Source of the DNA: Akkermansia muciniphila
Lineage (GTDB): Bacteria > Verrucomicrobiota > Verrucomicrobiia > Verrucomicrobiales > Akkermansiaceae
Reading direction: 5' to 3'
Assembly (NCBI RefSeq): GCF_900184965.1
Contig: NZ_FXYA01000199.1
Span: forward strand, 1-64,000
DNA length: 64,000 nt
Position 1 is the first letter of the stretch; every line of letters begins with the position of its first letter. This document shows, one piece after another, positions 54,004 through 62,092 of the stretch. The notes beneath the pieces are model-generated. The model had not been told where the DNA came from. It was given only the letters and a program-made list of their open reading frames with translations, and made no database searches. A program made the position numbers and the translations under genes.

Positions 54004-56726
54004 TCGTTGCTGATGGCACCGGCCAGAATCAGGCCATGCCCCCGTGCAATGCTCAGTTCCAAGGCACGTTTATATTGCCCATCCGTGGGAGCCACTACAT
54101 TCACCCAGCCGTTCCCCTCACTCACAGGGAACAGTTGCATACTCCCGGAACCACAGCCACACTTGGCACCAGTCAAATCCACCTCATCCATCAGCACGCT
54201 CACTTTCGGAGTAACAGTTTTCATTCCGCTAAACTCCGGCAAATCCATTTGGGTCGTCCTCAATACGGCAGTAAACGGCACACTCTTTTTTCCCACGCAA
54301 TCATAATCGCGGGCTTCCCAATCCATCTTTTCGAGCATAACTTCCCCATCCCTTTGCACCGCAAGGAATAATTCATCCACCGCCCTACCTGTCGCCGTAC
54401 AGGCCAAGCCAACAACATCCCCCCCAAAATCCCAGCAAAACCAAGAAGCAAGTTCCTGATCCGGATTATACAGCATCCCCATCAATTTACCTGCATACTC
54501 CCCGGATTCCGGAACAACCCACGCCACCGGTTCCGGCGCACGTTGCCATACCATTCCGTTAATTCCTCCGCTCAACACGCCGTAGGAAAATACGGTCATA
54601 TCGCGTGCGAAATAAAATTCATTATCCATCGAATAACTAATGCGCCTCAACCTCTTTCCGGAACGATCAACAAACATGATCGAATCCGTAGTCATTAACA
54701 CGTCACTTGTTGAAAAGCTTCCGCAATTACTGTGCTGTTCTGCTACGGCAGAAGAACTGCTCAGTACGTCGGCTTTAATAGACCTGACGGCCACTTCCCC
54801 GCAGGTTGTCCCACACAGCAAAGCCGTTCCAGAACTCGCCGCCCACACAAGTTCGCTTTGTTGACTGCTCACAAGCGTTAATAACATGGCATCCGCCGTA
54901 TTATCGCCGGTACGGAAATTGAAATAATCGTCCACGGCACTAAACCACAGCGTCAGAGGCTGTCCGGACGTGCCGCCGAACACCAGCCGCCCGGCATGTA
55001 ACACGCATGTTACAGGGAAACCGTTTTGCTTCCGGAATGCAAAAAAATCCCACTCCCAGCAATGGCGCACGTCAAACATGTCAGGATCATTTAACAGGGT
55101 CACTTGTCCTGTCCCATCATCCTTTAAGGAAACAATCTCCGCATAATTGATTAAATCAAACCTCTTACGCTTAAAATACTTCTTGCCCATATTACTAACG
55201 GCAAGATTAACGTCATGCTCTAAAATAACGCACCTCATCAACAAAGGAACGCCATCATTATTGCCCGTTAAAATGACCTCCGTATTAGGCGTATAGGAAT
55301 CAACATTGGTAATCATGTTCTCCCACCTCAGACCATCAGAAGAAGTCTGAACTGCCCACAAATTATAATCGGATTTATTGACAGACCCAAACTCAAATTC
55401 CCCGCTCACCACCGAACGGAAAAACTCTATCCCAGGCTCAAAATAAGACGGCCACGCATCCAAATCGGCACCGCTTGCTACCGTTGAATCAGCAGTCCAT
55501 TCCTTCACGCAAGTCCAATACTTACGAATGCCGGAAATATCGGAATACAACTTTTTACCTATAGCATAACTCGTTGTCTTGAGGTTTGCCGCCGACAATC
55601 CATTCATGTGTTGGCTCACATCGAAATACCTCTTCCGTTCGCTGATTTTATGCCGTATTGCCAGTACGTCGCCTACACAAAACATCTTACCGTCATACTC
55701 CGCGCAAATCACATCCCCATCTTCGGAAGGTGTTACAGTCATCCTGCGGAAAACCTCTATCACAGGCTGTTCCGTCCAGTTGGAATTACTGGAATATTCA
55801 TAAAATTTAAACCGCAACAATGTATCCCGTTCTACAGTTTCTTCTAATTCCGTCAGTTTCCCGTCAAATCGGATACGTTCTTTCCAAGAAGATCCGTTAT
55901 CGGTAGAAACCTCTATAATGACTGTACCTGCCCATTTACCCGGAAAATTCAAACGATAGGTCATGCCGCCCGCCACCGTCACGGAAGGGAAATAATTATA
56001 ATAAGCTTCCGACTTGCCCGTAGTCAAACTGGCCTTTTCCCAATAATAAACCCCCTTCCCTGAATGATACTGTACAATGATAATATACTCATTATTCAGC
56101 TTATATCCATGTTGCTTCACATATTGCTGAAAGCCAAAGCTATAAGTCTTCCTGTCCACTTCTACCACTTCCTCCCCCGATTCCAATGTATTCTCTCCGG
56201 TCTCCCCTCGTTCGCAAAAATCCCAGGCATCCGCTACCCTGAAATTCACTCCGGAAAACGACAAAGGGAAAGACTGATTAAAACTCCCTTCTAATGGATA
56301 ATGATCCCACGTAATTTCTGCCACATCATACACGCCGCCCCGGTTCGTCAACTTCACGGGCAATCTGTTGGAATTGGTAATGATAACCAGATCATTAATT
56401 TGCCGCATCCGGACAATGCCGCCATTAGAATCATAAGCGCACCGGAACAATTTGACACCATCCTCAGAAAAAATAATCAACTCCGCGTCCAGCACCACGA
56501 CCACGGACAACATCCCGTCCGACCAGCGGAACGCTCGCATGGCAACAGGCCGTCCGGATAAATCCGCCAACCACCGGCTACCGAAACGCCTGCGGACGGC
56601 ACCGGATTGCAACAACTCAAAATTCTTCATTTCCACGCATGCGCGTGAAACACCGTCCACATCAATCCTGCCAGCCAAATCACGGGACATCAGCCCGGAA
56701 CCAAAACCAAACCTGCTAAACTTCAT
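54000..56726 (-). CDS. Phage tail nozzle-like protein (gp12-like)
   Basis: 908 residues. The start MKFSRFGFGSGLMSRDLAGRID and later CVEMKNFELLQSGAVRRRFGSRWL resemble the phage family of large beta-rich tail/portal-proximal proteins with a GR-D motif and an RR-G motif. Further on there are RLVFGGTSGQPLTLWFS and DYFNFRTGDNTAD. Such proteins form the nozzle of T7-type tails. It follows the adaptor-like gene by 3 bases. Assignment is by pattern and position; a generic tail or head-closure protein is the alternative. Confidence 0.7.
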   Translation of the reverse strand: MKFSRFGFGSGLMSRDLAGRIDVDGVSRACVEMKNFELLQSGAVRRRFGSRWLADLSGRPVAMRAFRWSDGMLSVVVVLDAELIIFSEDGVKLFRCAYDSNGGIVRMRQINDLVIITNSNRLPVKLTNRGGVYDVAEITWDHYPLEGSFNQSFPLSFSGVNFRVADAWDFCERGETGENTLESGEEVVEVDRKTYSFGFQQYVKQHGYKLNNEYIIIVQYHSGKGVYYWEKASLTTGKSEAYYNYFPSVTVAGGMTYRLNFPGKWAGTVIIEVSTDNGSSWKERIRFDGKLTELEETVERDTLLRFKFYEYSSNSNWTEQPVIEVFRRMTVTPSEDGDVICAEYDGKMFCVGDVLAIRHKISERKRYFDVSQHMNGLSAANLKTTSYAIGKKLYSDISGIRKYWTCVKEWTADSTVASGADLDAWPSYFEPGIEFFRSVVSGEFEFGSVNKSDYNLWAVQTSSDGLRWENMITNVDSYTPNTEVILTGNNDGVPLLMRCVILEHDVNLAVSNMGKKYFKRKRFDLINYAEIVSLKDDGTGQVTLLNDPDMFDVRHCWEWDFFAFRKQNGFPVTCVLHAGRLVFGGTSGQPLTLWFSAVDDYFNFRTGDNTADAMLLTLVSSQQSELVWAASSGTALLCGTTCGEVAVRSIKADVLSSSSAVAEQHSNCGSFSTSDVLMTTDSIMFVDRSGKRLRRISYSMDNEFYFARDMTVFSYGVLSGGINGMVWQRAPEPVAWVVPESGEYAGKLMGMLYNPDQELASWFCWDFGGDVVGLACTATGRAVDELFLAVQRDGEVMLEKMDWEARDYDCVGKKSVPFTAVLRTTQMDLPEFSGMKTVTPKVSVLMDEVDLTGAKCGCGSGSMQLFPVSEGNGWVNVVAPTDGQYKRALELSIARGHGLILAGAISND

Positions 56727-56729
56727 AAA

Positions 56730-57308
56730 TCAATAAGTAGGGGGGAAAAAATCACCATCCACGCCAATCATGGCATCCAGCGGAGCCACAACCCGCCCAT
56801 TACTCGCATACTGCCTGACATCAACCAATTTTGCCTCATCTAAAACAACATCGTATAACTTATGCAAAGACAGCTTCTTATCCATACTGCCTGACACAAT
56901 CACGGCCAAACGTTCTGACGTTTTACACACAACGCATTCTATGAAATACGCCGGCAGATCTGCCACACCGTTATTCTCCAAAGCGTCCACGCAACTCCGG
57001 GAGATATACAACACCTCTAAACAATTTCCTGCAAAACACCTTAATTCACGGCCAAGCAGTTCATAGCTCTTTGCTGAACACCATAACATCAAAAGAAAAT
57101 CATCAGGAAGAGCAAACACTCCATCATTCCCGGATAATGTCACCCGCTTTCGTGCAAAATACCACGAATGACCTTCCAGACATCTCAACAATACCCCCTT
57201 GATGATCTTTAATGACTGTTCATAATGAGGATGCTCGCAACCCGGCAATTCTGTCACCCCTAAGGCTTCATATGCTTCTTCGCGTATATCTAAAATACTG
57301 ATATTCAT
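56730..57308 (-). CDS. Phage tail adaptor-like protein (tail tubular protein A-like)
   Basis: 192 residues. Begins with an EEAYEALGVTELPG helix, has SLKIIKGVLLRCLEGHSWYFAR and a FALPDDFLLMLWCSAKSYELLGRELR region that recalls the portal-adaptor family of podoviruses (gp11-like), then a terminal extension with KLVDVRQYASNGRV. It would join portal and nozzle. Adjacent to the nozzle-like gene by 3 bases. Confidence 0.65.
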   Translation of the reverse strand: MNISILDIREEAYEALGVTELPGCEHPHYEQSLKIIKGVLLRCLEGHSWYFARKRVTLSGNDGVFALPDDFLLMLWCSAKSYELLGRELRCFAGNCLEVLYISRSCVDALENNGVADLPAYFIECVVCKTSERLAVIVSGSMDKKLSLHKLYDVVLDEAKLVDVRQYASNGRVVAPLDAMIGVDGDFFPPTY

Positions 57309-57314
57309 TATTTA

Positions 57315-57716
57315 TTATTTGGAGGTGAAAAACTTGAAAAATGCCACGGCGGCAGGGTTGGTAATGACGAACTCCGGGTAATCACAGGAAGTGAACACCC
57401 TGCGCCCGCCCTGCGGATTGACGGCCTCAACGGTCAAATCTACGGCAAGAACATATTTATAACGCTCATCCGCAACATCATACGTACACACCATACCTAA
57501 CCGCGCCCATACTTGGGAAGCCTGCCAGTCCTCACCCATGCCCACCAGCGCGGCAACTACGGCCTCCATGGCCGGGGCATGGTCCGCGGGTATCTCGTCG
57601 GGAGCATATCGGGCTGTCCGGGTGTATCCGTCCGCGTCCTGATAGACGGCTGTCAGGGTGAATTCCTGCCAGTTGCCAGGCTGGGGGAATTGAATTTGTA
57701 TCTCGGAATTATTCAT
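57315..57716 (-). CDS. Hypothetical phage structural protein
   Basis: 133 residues. Beta-strand-rich: FTLTAVYQDADGYTRTARYAP, VCTYDVADERYKYVLAVDLTVEA, and YPEFVITNPAAVAFFKFF at the end. No family recognised; it sits between the fibre and the adaptor-like gene and its start overlaps the end of the fibre gene by 8 bases. Confidence 0.6.
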   Translation of the reverse strand: MNNSEIQIQFPQPGNWQEFTLTAVYQDADGYTRTARYAPDEIPADHAPAMEAVVAALVGMGEDWQASQVWARLGMVCTYDVADERYKYVLAVDLTVEAVNPQGGRRVFTSCDYPEFVITNPAAVAFFKFFTSK

Positions 57717-59784
57717 AAGGCGTAAACTCGTAAGTAGAAGTTGACTGTATCAACCGGGTTTCCAATGCTCGGAACGCCGCATAAGAGCCATTAGGCTGGT
57801 TATACCCCGGAACTGTCAGTTGACGCATCGCCCCAATGAAGCTAAACGCATTGATGCCGGAGCTATCCCAATAAACCCGATCTACTCCGGTAAAATCAAA
57901 ACTGTCTTGAAGAGCGTGCAGATCGGCAATGCACAACAGCCGGCGGGTATCGTAAGCATTAGACCCTATCCACAACCCCGCCTCCGCTCCACTGGTGGCA
58001 ACCCTGTTTTGAACACAAGCTAAAAACATGGTAGCCGATGGATTTGTATTGAACGACGGAATTACGGACTGCGTTTCATGCACCACCCACTTCCGCGCCG
58101 CCGTGTCATACATCAACTCCCTGACCCGGACGGGATATCCAGCAGGAGAAGACGACGCGTCAGACTGCAAATAAAACGTCACATCAACAAACCGCGGGAA
58201 ACTCGCGGTACTACCGGGAGCCGGAGACAGCGTGAACATATCCAGAGATTCGGCAGTCTTCTCAACCACAGAACCACGTTTGCCAATGGAAAAAGAAATT
58301 TTACGCGCGACAGTACTGCCCGTGTTGCCCGCCGCCAGAGGCAACACAAACCCGCACCATCCAGAATAATTGCTTACGCCCAGGAATGGATTAAGAAAAT
58401 GAACCTTAATCGTGCAGGAGCCTTCCGCGGTCTGCTTCAACCGAAAGCACCATCCGGGAACGGTCTGCTCAACCGTTGCGGCCGCGCCGTATGAATTAAA
58501 ACTGGAAAGGAAACTCTGGGAAGCAAACGCCTCCGTCACGGCGGCCAGCCCGGAAGCGTAAAGGCGATTGACGCCGGATTCATTGGTCGGCGCCCCCACG
58601 GCCTGCGGGATGTTCACCCCTCCGTTGGCGTTGACAGTCCCGTCAAACGTGCCTCCCGCGGCGGTGATATTGCCGGCCAGCGTCATGTTGCCGGAGGCAT
58701 CCACCTGCGGCATGGCCGCCAGAGCCTGTTGGGCCGCCGTCGCGGAATTGGCCGCATTGGTGGCGGAGGTCGCGGCATTAGTCCCCACTTCATTAATACG
58801 ATTTTCCGCCTGAACTATGGCCTCTTTAGCGGTTTCGGCACGCTGAACAAGCAGCGTAATCGTCCCCACCGCGTCCCTCCGGGTAGATTCCACCGATGCC
58901 ACAGCGGACTTCCCGGCCTCCGTAATAACCGTGGTAGCCGTCTCTTTAGCTTCCTCCACCGACTGAACCGCTTCTTCCCGGCCTGATTCCACCGATGACA
59001 CAGCGGACTTCCCGGCCTCCGTAATGGTCGTGGTAGCCGTCTCTTTAGCTTCCTCCACCGACTGAACCGCTTCTTCCCGGGTAGATTCCACCGATGCCAC
59101 GGCAGACTTCCCAGCCTCCGTAATGGTCGTGGTAGCCGTCTCTTTAGCTTCCTCCACCGCCTGAACCGCTTCTTCCCGGGTAGATTCCACCGATGCCACG
59201 GCAGACTTCCCAGCTTCCGTAATAGCCGTAGTAGCCGTAACTACAACATCCTCAAAACCATCTAATTTCTGTACAATAAATTCTTTCAGTTCCCGAATGG
59301 AAGAAACATGACCTCTTGCCTCTTCGGCAAATGCCCCGGCTTTTCGGCTCAATAAATCTACCAGCCCAACTTCTGACAATTCAACAAGGATAATGCCATC
59401 CGCAGTATCCGGCAAAACCAACGTAGCCGCATGATTAACAGAATAACTTTCCTGATCTAACGGAGGCATTACACGTCCGGAAACCACAAATGCCCCCCGA
59501 ACCAACGCTTTTTCCACCTGTCCCGTCACTAAGAACAAATCGAAACTATGCCGCCCGGCTGGAAGGCCAGACCATCCAAACAATACCTTCCCCCCTTCTG
59601 CGGAGCACATCAATTCCCGCAGGGGAGCCGTATTCACGGCCCCCCTGAAAGTCACGCCTTCCAAATCTACCACACTCCCCGCAGAATCTGTAAGCGTCAG
59701 CTCAAACACCTGAGCCAGACCGCTCACCGTCTTAATATCCATCACGGCGGGTTCCAGCCCAGCCCACGTATTCAGCTCAACCAT
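57709..59784 (-). CDS. Tail fibre / receptor-binding protein with tandem coiled-coil repeats
   Basis: 691 residues. Residues ~1-180 form a beta domain (tail attachment). Residues ~180-310 hold four units of a 33-residue repeat with cores EAGKSAVASVESTREEA and KETATTTIT, long Ala/Glu-rich helices likely to form a trimeric coiled-coil shaft. Then an SATNAANSATAAQQAL segment and the module AMPQVDASGNMTLAG with NGGVNIPQAVGAP, shared with the prophage 1 fibre. The C-terminal ~290 residues are beta-rich and unique. Function as host-binding fibre is inferred; it is located before the endolysin gene, 3 bases from it. Confidence 0.85.
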   Translation of the reverse strand: MVELNTWAGLEPAVMDIKTVSGLAQVFELTLTDSAGSVVDLEGVTFRGAVNTAPLRELMCSAEGGKVLFGWSGLPAGRHSFDLFLVTGQVEKALVRGAFVVSGRVMPPLDQESYSVNHAATLVLPDTADGIILVELSEVGLVDLLSRKAGAFAEEARGHVSSIRELKEFIVQKLDGFEDVVVTATTAITEAGKSAVASVESTREEAVQAVEEAKETATTTITEAGKSAVASVESTREEAVQSVEEAKETATTTITEAGKSAVSSVESGREEAVQSVEEAKETATTVITEAGKSAVASVESTRRDAVGTITLLVQRAETAKEAIVQAENRINEVGTNAATSATNAANSATAAQQALAAMPQVDASGNMTLAGNITAAGGTFDGTVNANGGVNIPQAVGAPTNESGVNRLYASGLAAVTEAFASQSFLSSFNSYGAAATVEQTVPGWCFRLKQTAEGSCTIKVHFLNPFLGVSNYSGWCGFVLPLAAGNTGSTVARKISFSIGKRGSVVEKTAESLDMFTLSPAPGSTASFPRFVDVTFYLQSDASSSPAGYPVRVRELMYDTAARKWVVHETQSVIPSFNTNPSATMFLACVQNRVATSGAEAGLWIGSNAYDTRRLLCIADLHALQDSFDFTGVDRVYWDSSGINAFSFIGAMRQLTVPGYNQPNGSYAAFRALETRLIQSTSTYEFTPYE
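58878..59240 (-). repeat. Tandem repeat with a 99-bp period inside the fibre gene
   Basis: The heptamer-anchored string TTCCACCGATG recurs at 58888, 58987, 59086 and 59185, that is every 99 bases. Copies are nearly identical and keep the frame, giving 33-residue units. Confidence 0.95.
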
Positions 59785-59787
59785 ATC

Positions 59788-60345
59788 TTACACCTGTTGG
59801 AAATACCCATCTATGGCGCGGGCAATCGCTACGCAAAGCGCGTCAACCCGCTCTTCTAATCTGTCGCAATCCGTAACATGGGAGGATGCAAACGCAGGTT
59901 CCAGCATCAACGCCGGCATCCGAGTATCCTTAAAATAATAATACCCTCTGTCACTCTTAAACTTAACCGGCTTCAAACCGCGATCCGGCAACTTCAGTAC
60001 ATCACACATTGCCGCCTGTATCAGTTCAGCCGCTTTCTTCCCGTTTTTGGAGGCGTACCAATACAACGTTTCCGTCCCTCCAATTCCCGTATCTGCGCCG
60101 TTAAAATGAAACTCTACGGCCAAATCCGCGCCAACGGCATTACACCTCCGAGCCGCGTAAATCGGTGTCGTTCCCCCAGCCTCAGACCGGTTGCACACCA
60201 CAGCCTCATAACCCAGCCGCTCCAACTCATCCTTCACCTTGCCAATATGCGCCGTCCAGAAAGAAAACTCTGAATGCTTCCGAGAAGTCATTACAGACCC
60301 GCCATCCTGCGGGCTATGCCCGATGCTCAAAGCAACAACCTTCAT
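59788..60345 (-). CDS. N-acetylmuramoyl-L-alanine amidase (endolysin)
   Basis: 185 residues from the ATG at 60345, which has AAAGGA at good spacing; an ATG at 60354 adds three residues. Amidase_3 zinc residues: LSIGHSPQDGG (His), the RCNAVGADLAVEFHFNG segment (His), and MLEPAFASSHVTD with the catalytic Glu. It cleaves peptidoglycan between MurNAc and L-Ala for host lysis. There is no signal peptide, so a holin is needed for access; a holin-like gene follows upstream on the same strand. Confidence 0.93.
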   Translation of the reverse strand: MKVVALSIGHSPQDGGSVMTSRKHSEFSFWTAHIGKVKDELERLGYEAVVCNRSEAGGTTPIYAARRCNAVGADLAVEFHFNGADTGIGGTETLYWYASKNGKKAAELIQAAMCDVLKLPDRGLKPVKFKSDRGYYYFKDTRMPALMLEPAFASSHVTDCDRLEERVDALCVAIARAIDGYFQQV

Positions 60346-60410
60346 TTCCCGCATCCTTTCCCTTTATTTTTCTTATTTCTTGCCATAACTATCTCTCTTT
60401 AAGACATTAT

Positions 60411-60662
60411 TTATTTCTCAAACTTCCTCTCGATATCTTCTACCCTTAAAGCCAACAACTGAATGGCTTTAGCCGTTTCTACCTGAGCCTGCGTCTGCAT
60501 GGTCATTAAATCACAAAGCCGGTCATTGTGGTGGCTGACCACCTCCCCGATGTACCAGCACGCCCCGCCGCAAATAGCCAAAGACATCATGACACAGGCA
60601 ATCACCGGAGACGCCTTAGCGATTTCCAAAAAACGTGCCGGCACTTCGGAAAGTTTGCACAT
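60411..60662 (-). CDS. Holin-like small membrane protein
   Basis: 83 residues. A short polar N terminus, one hydrophobic segment (VIACVMMSLAICGGACWYIG, ~20-39), then a charged helix with MQTQAQVETAKAIQLL and a basic end. Size, one membrane span and position next to the amidase fit a class III holin or phage haemolysin XhlA-like protein; experimental class uncertain. Confidence 0.65.
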   Translation of the reverse strand: MCKLSEVPARFLEIAKASPVIACVMMSLAICGGACWYIGEVVSHHNDRLCDLMTMQTQAQVETAKAIQLLALRVEDIERKFEK

Positions 60663-60668
60663 AGCCTT

Positions 60669-60980
60669 TTACTTCTTTAGCGATTGAACAACAGGAGCTA
60701 TTTCATCCTGAGACTTCACTACGGACACCACCACAGCCCCCGTCTTCCCGTCACGGGACACCACCAGCATCCCCTGTTCGGAAGACAGGCTCATACCGGC
60801 AGAAGTAGAGCAACCGCCCAACAGCGCAGATGCCGCATAAACCAGACAGGCAAGAACCAGCCACAACAGCCGTTCCCACCATTTCAATCCTTTGCCTTCC
60901 GTCTTCTGATAGGCATCTTTCACGCCCTGCTTTCCGGCCTCAATAGCCGCCTTTTTCTCTTCATCAGTAAGCTTTTTCAT
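60669..60980 (-). CDS. Small membrane/lipobox-like protein, possible spanin
   Basis: 103 residues from the ATG at 60980, preceded by AAAGAAG; an in-frame start 12 codons earlier is also possible. N-terminal charged helix, then WLVLACLVYAASALLGGCS with a lipobox-like LLGGC (Cys about 56), and a beta-rich C-terminal domain (MLVVSRDGKTGAVVVSVVKS). The lipobox is unusually far in, so a plain TM protein is an alternative. Between capsid and holin-like gene, a spanin role is positional inference. Confidence 0.55.
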   Translation of the reverse strand: MKKLTDEEKKAAIEAGKQGVKDAYQKTEGKGLKWWERLLWLVLACLVYAASALLGGCSTSAGMSLSSEQGMLVVSRDGKTGAVVVSVVKSQDEIAPVVQSLKK

Positions 60981-61035
60981 GATTTTCAACTTCTTTTTTC
61001 TGATTCTTTTATTCACTATTAGCTATTTATATTAA

Positions 61036-61060
61036 ATGTCCTGAGAAAAATCCTCAGGAC
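61036..61060 (-). terminator. Hairpin after capsid gene
   Basis: GTCCTGAG (61038-61045) / CTCAGGAC (61053-61060) with loop AAAAATC; on the minus strand an ATTTAATATAAAT tail follows. Just 8 bases after the capsid stop, so it may reduce downstream transcription. Confidence 0.65.
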
Positions 61061-61067
61061 GGTTTCA

Positions 61068-62003
61068 TTACGCTACATCCGCTTCTTCGTAGCATTTAAT
61101 AGCTACTACACCTTTATCTTCGGCTCGTACCCCACCAAGAGCTATTGAAGTGAAAATCTGCGGGCAATTCTTTTTATCAGCACGTTTACTGATTTCACTT
61201 CGGGACTCTTCCCAGAAGCCAAATTCTAAAGCATCCTTCACGTAAGCTACGCAAGTTCGCACCTTTGATTCCTCGTCATAAGGCAAAGCTTCGGTGACAA
61301 TCCATTCAAACCCCATAAATGTCTTCAAATCACCGTCTATCAATGCCTTCACAGCCACATACTGTTCACTGGAAGCTTTTTCATCTCCCAGCATTCTCAT
61401 TAATTGATCAACGGAAACCAACAAAAACGCACTATCACCGCGTTTCATGGCTTCAGCCTTCATCAACCTTCTCTTGGCAAGACGTATTTTATCAAACGTC
61501 AGGCCAGTAACGATTCCCGTTTCTTCTTTTCCAAGAGGTTCATACTGTGCATCTACAGCAACTATCTGAGAAGGGGGTAATGCCAGTTTATCCGTTCCGT
61601 GTGCTCCAACCAAGGCATCCCCCAAAAGAGCATTAACCATTCGATCATCAATAGTGCGCTCACAAGCGGCCAGCATGGCATCCTGCGTTTCGCTGAAAAC
61701 CTGATCCGCTAATTGAGATGTCAAATCAAACTGCTTGTCATGGACATATCCATCTTCGTAAAACTCCGGATACATCCAGCGTTTTTGAAATGTATTTGCA
61801 TTGTCAGGCGTTTGTCCTTTGCCGTCTGTCGATTTGGTCAGAGTACGCTTTCCAATAGTTGAAATCTCAACAAGTTTGTCTCTCAACCCGGTACGCACTC
61901 TGCATCGTCCCCGCAATCTAGAAGCCGTCTGTTGCAGAGATGCCCGTAACCTACGACTATACTGGATTGTCTTTATGTCTTCTGATGTCAATTCATTTGC
62001 CAT
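61068..62003 (-). CDS. Phage major capsid protein-like
   Basis: 311 residues. N-terminal arm rich in Arg and Gln (QYSRRLRASLQQTASRLRGR), then RTLTKSTDGKGQTPD, KRWMYPEFYEDGYVHDKQFDLTSQLADQVF, and a C-terminal half with VKALIDGDLKTFMGFEWIVTEALPYDEESKVRTCVAYVKDALEFGFWEE. This last segment, with an insertion strand and a E-loop-like stretch, is typical of HK97-fold capsid proteins of podoviruses (phage_capsid_2 type). Assigned by this pattern and position. Confidence 0.75.
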   Translation of the reverse strand: MANELTSEDIKTIQYSRRLRASLQQTASRLRGRCRVRTGLRDKLVEISTIGKRTLTKSTDGKGQTPDNANTFQKRWMYPEFYEDGYVHDKQFDLTSQLADQVFSETQDAMLAACERTIDDRMVNALLGDALVGAHGTDKLALPPSQIVAVDAQYEPLGKEETGIVTGLTFDKIRLAKRRLMKAEAMKRGDSAFLLVSVDQLMRMLGDEKASSEQYVAVKALIDGDLKTFMGFEWIVTEALPYDEESKVRTCVAYVKDALEFGFWEESRSEISKRADKKNCPQIFTSIALGGVRAEDKGVVAIKCYEEADVA

Positions 62004-62092
62004 GCCTGAAACATGACGGAAGGCAAAATAAAAAACTATCCTGCTAATGATACACCTACCGCAAAATGTCCCAACCTATCCATTACTGATTT

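Noticed and set aside
58878-59240. CRISPR array
   Set aside because: The regular repeats are in-frame coding units with no spacers; no cas genes present.
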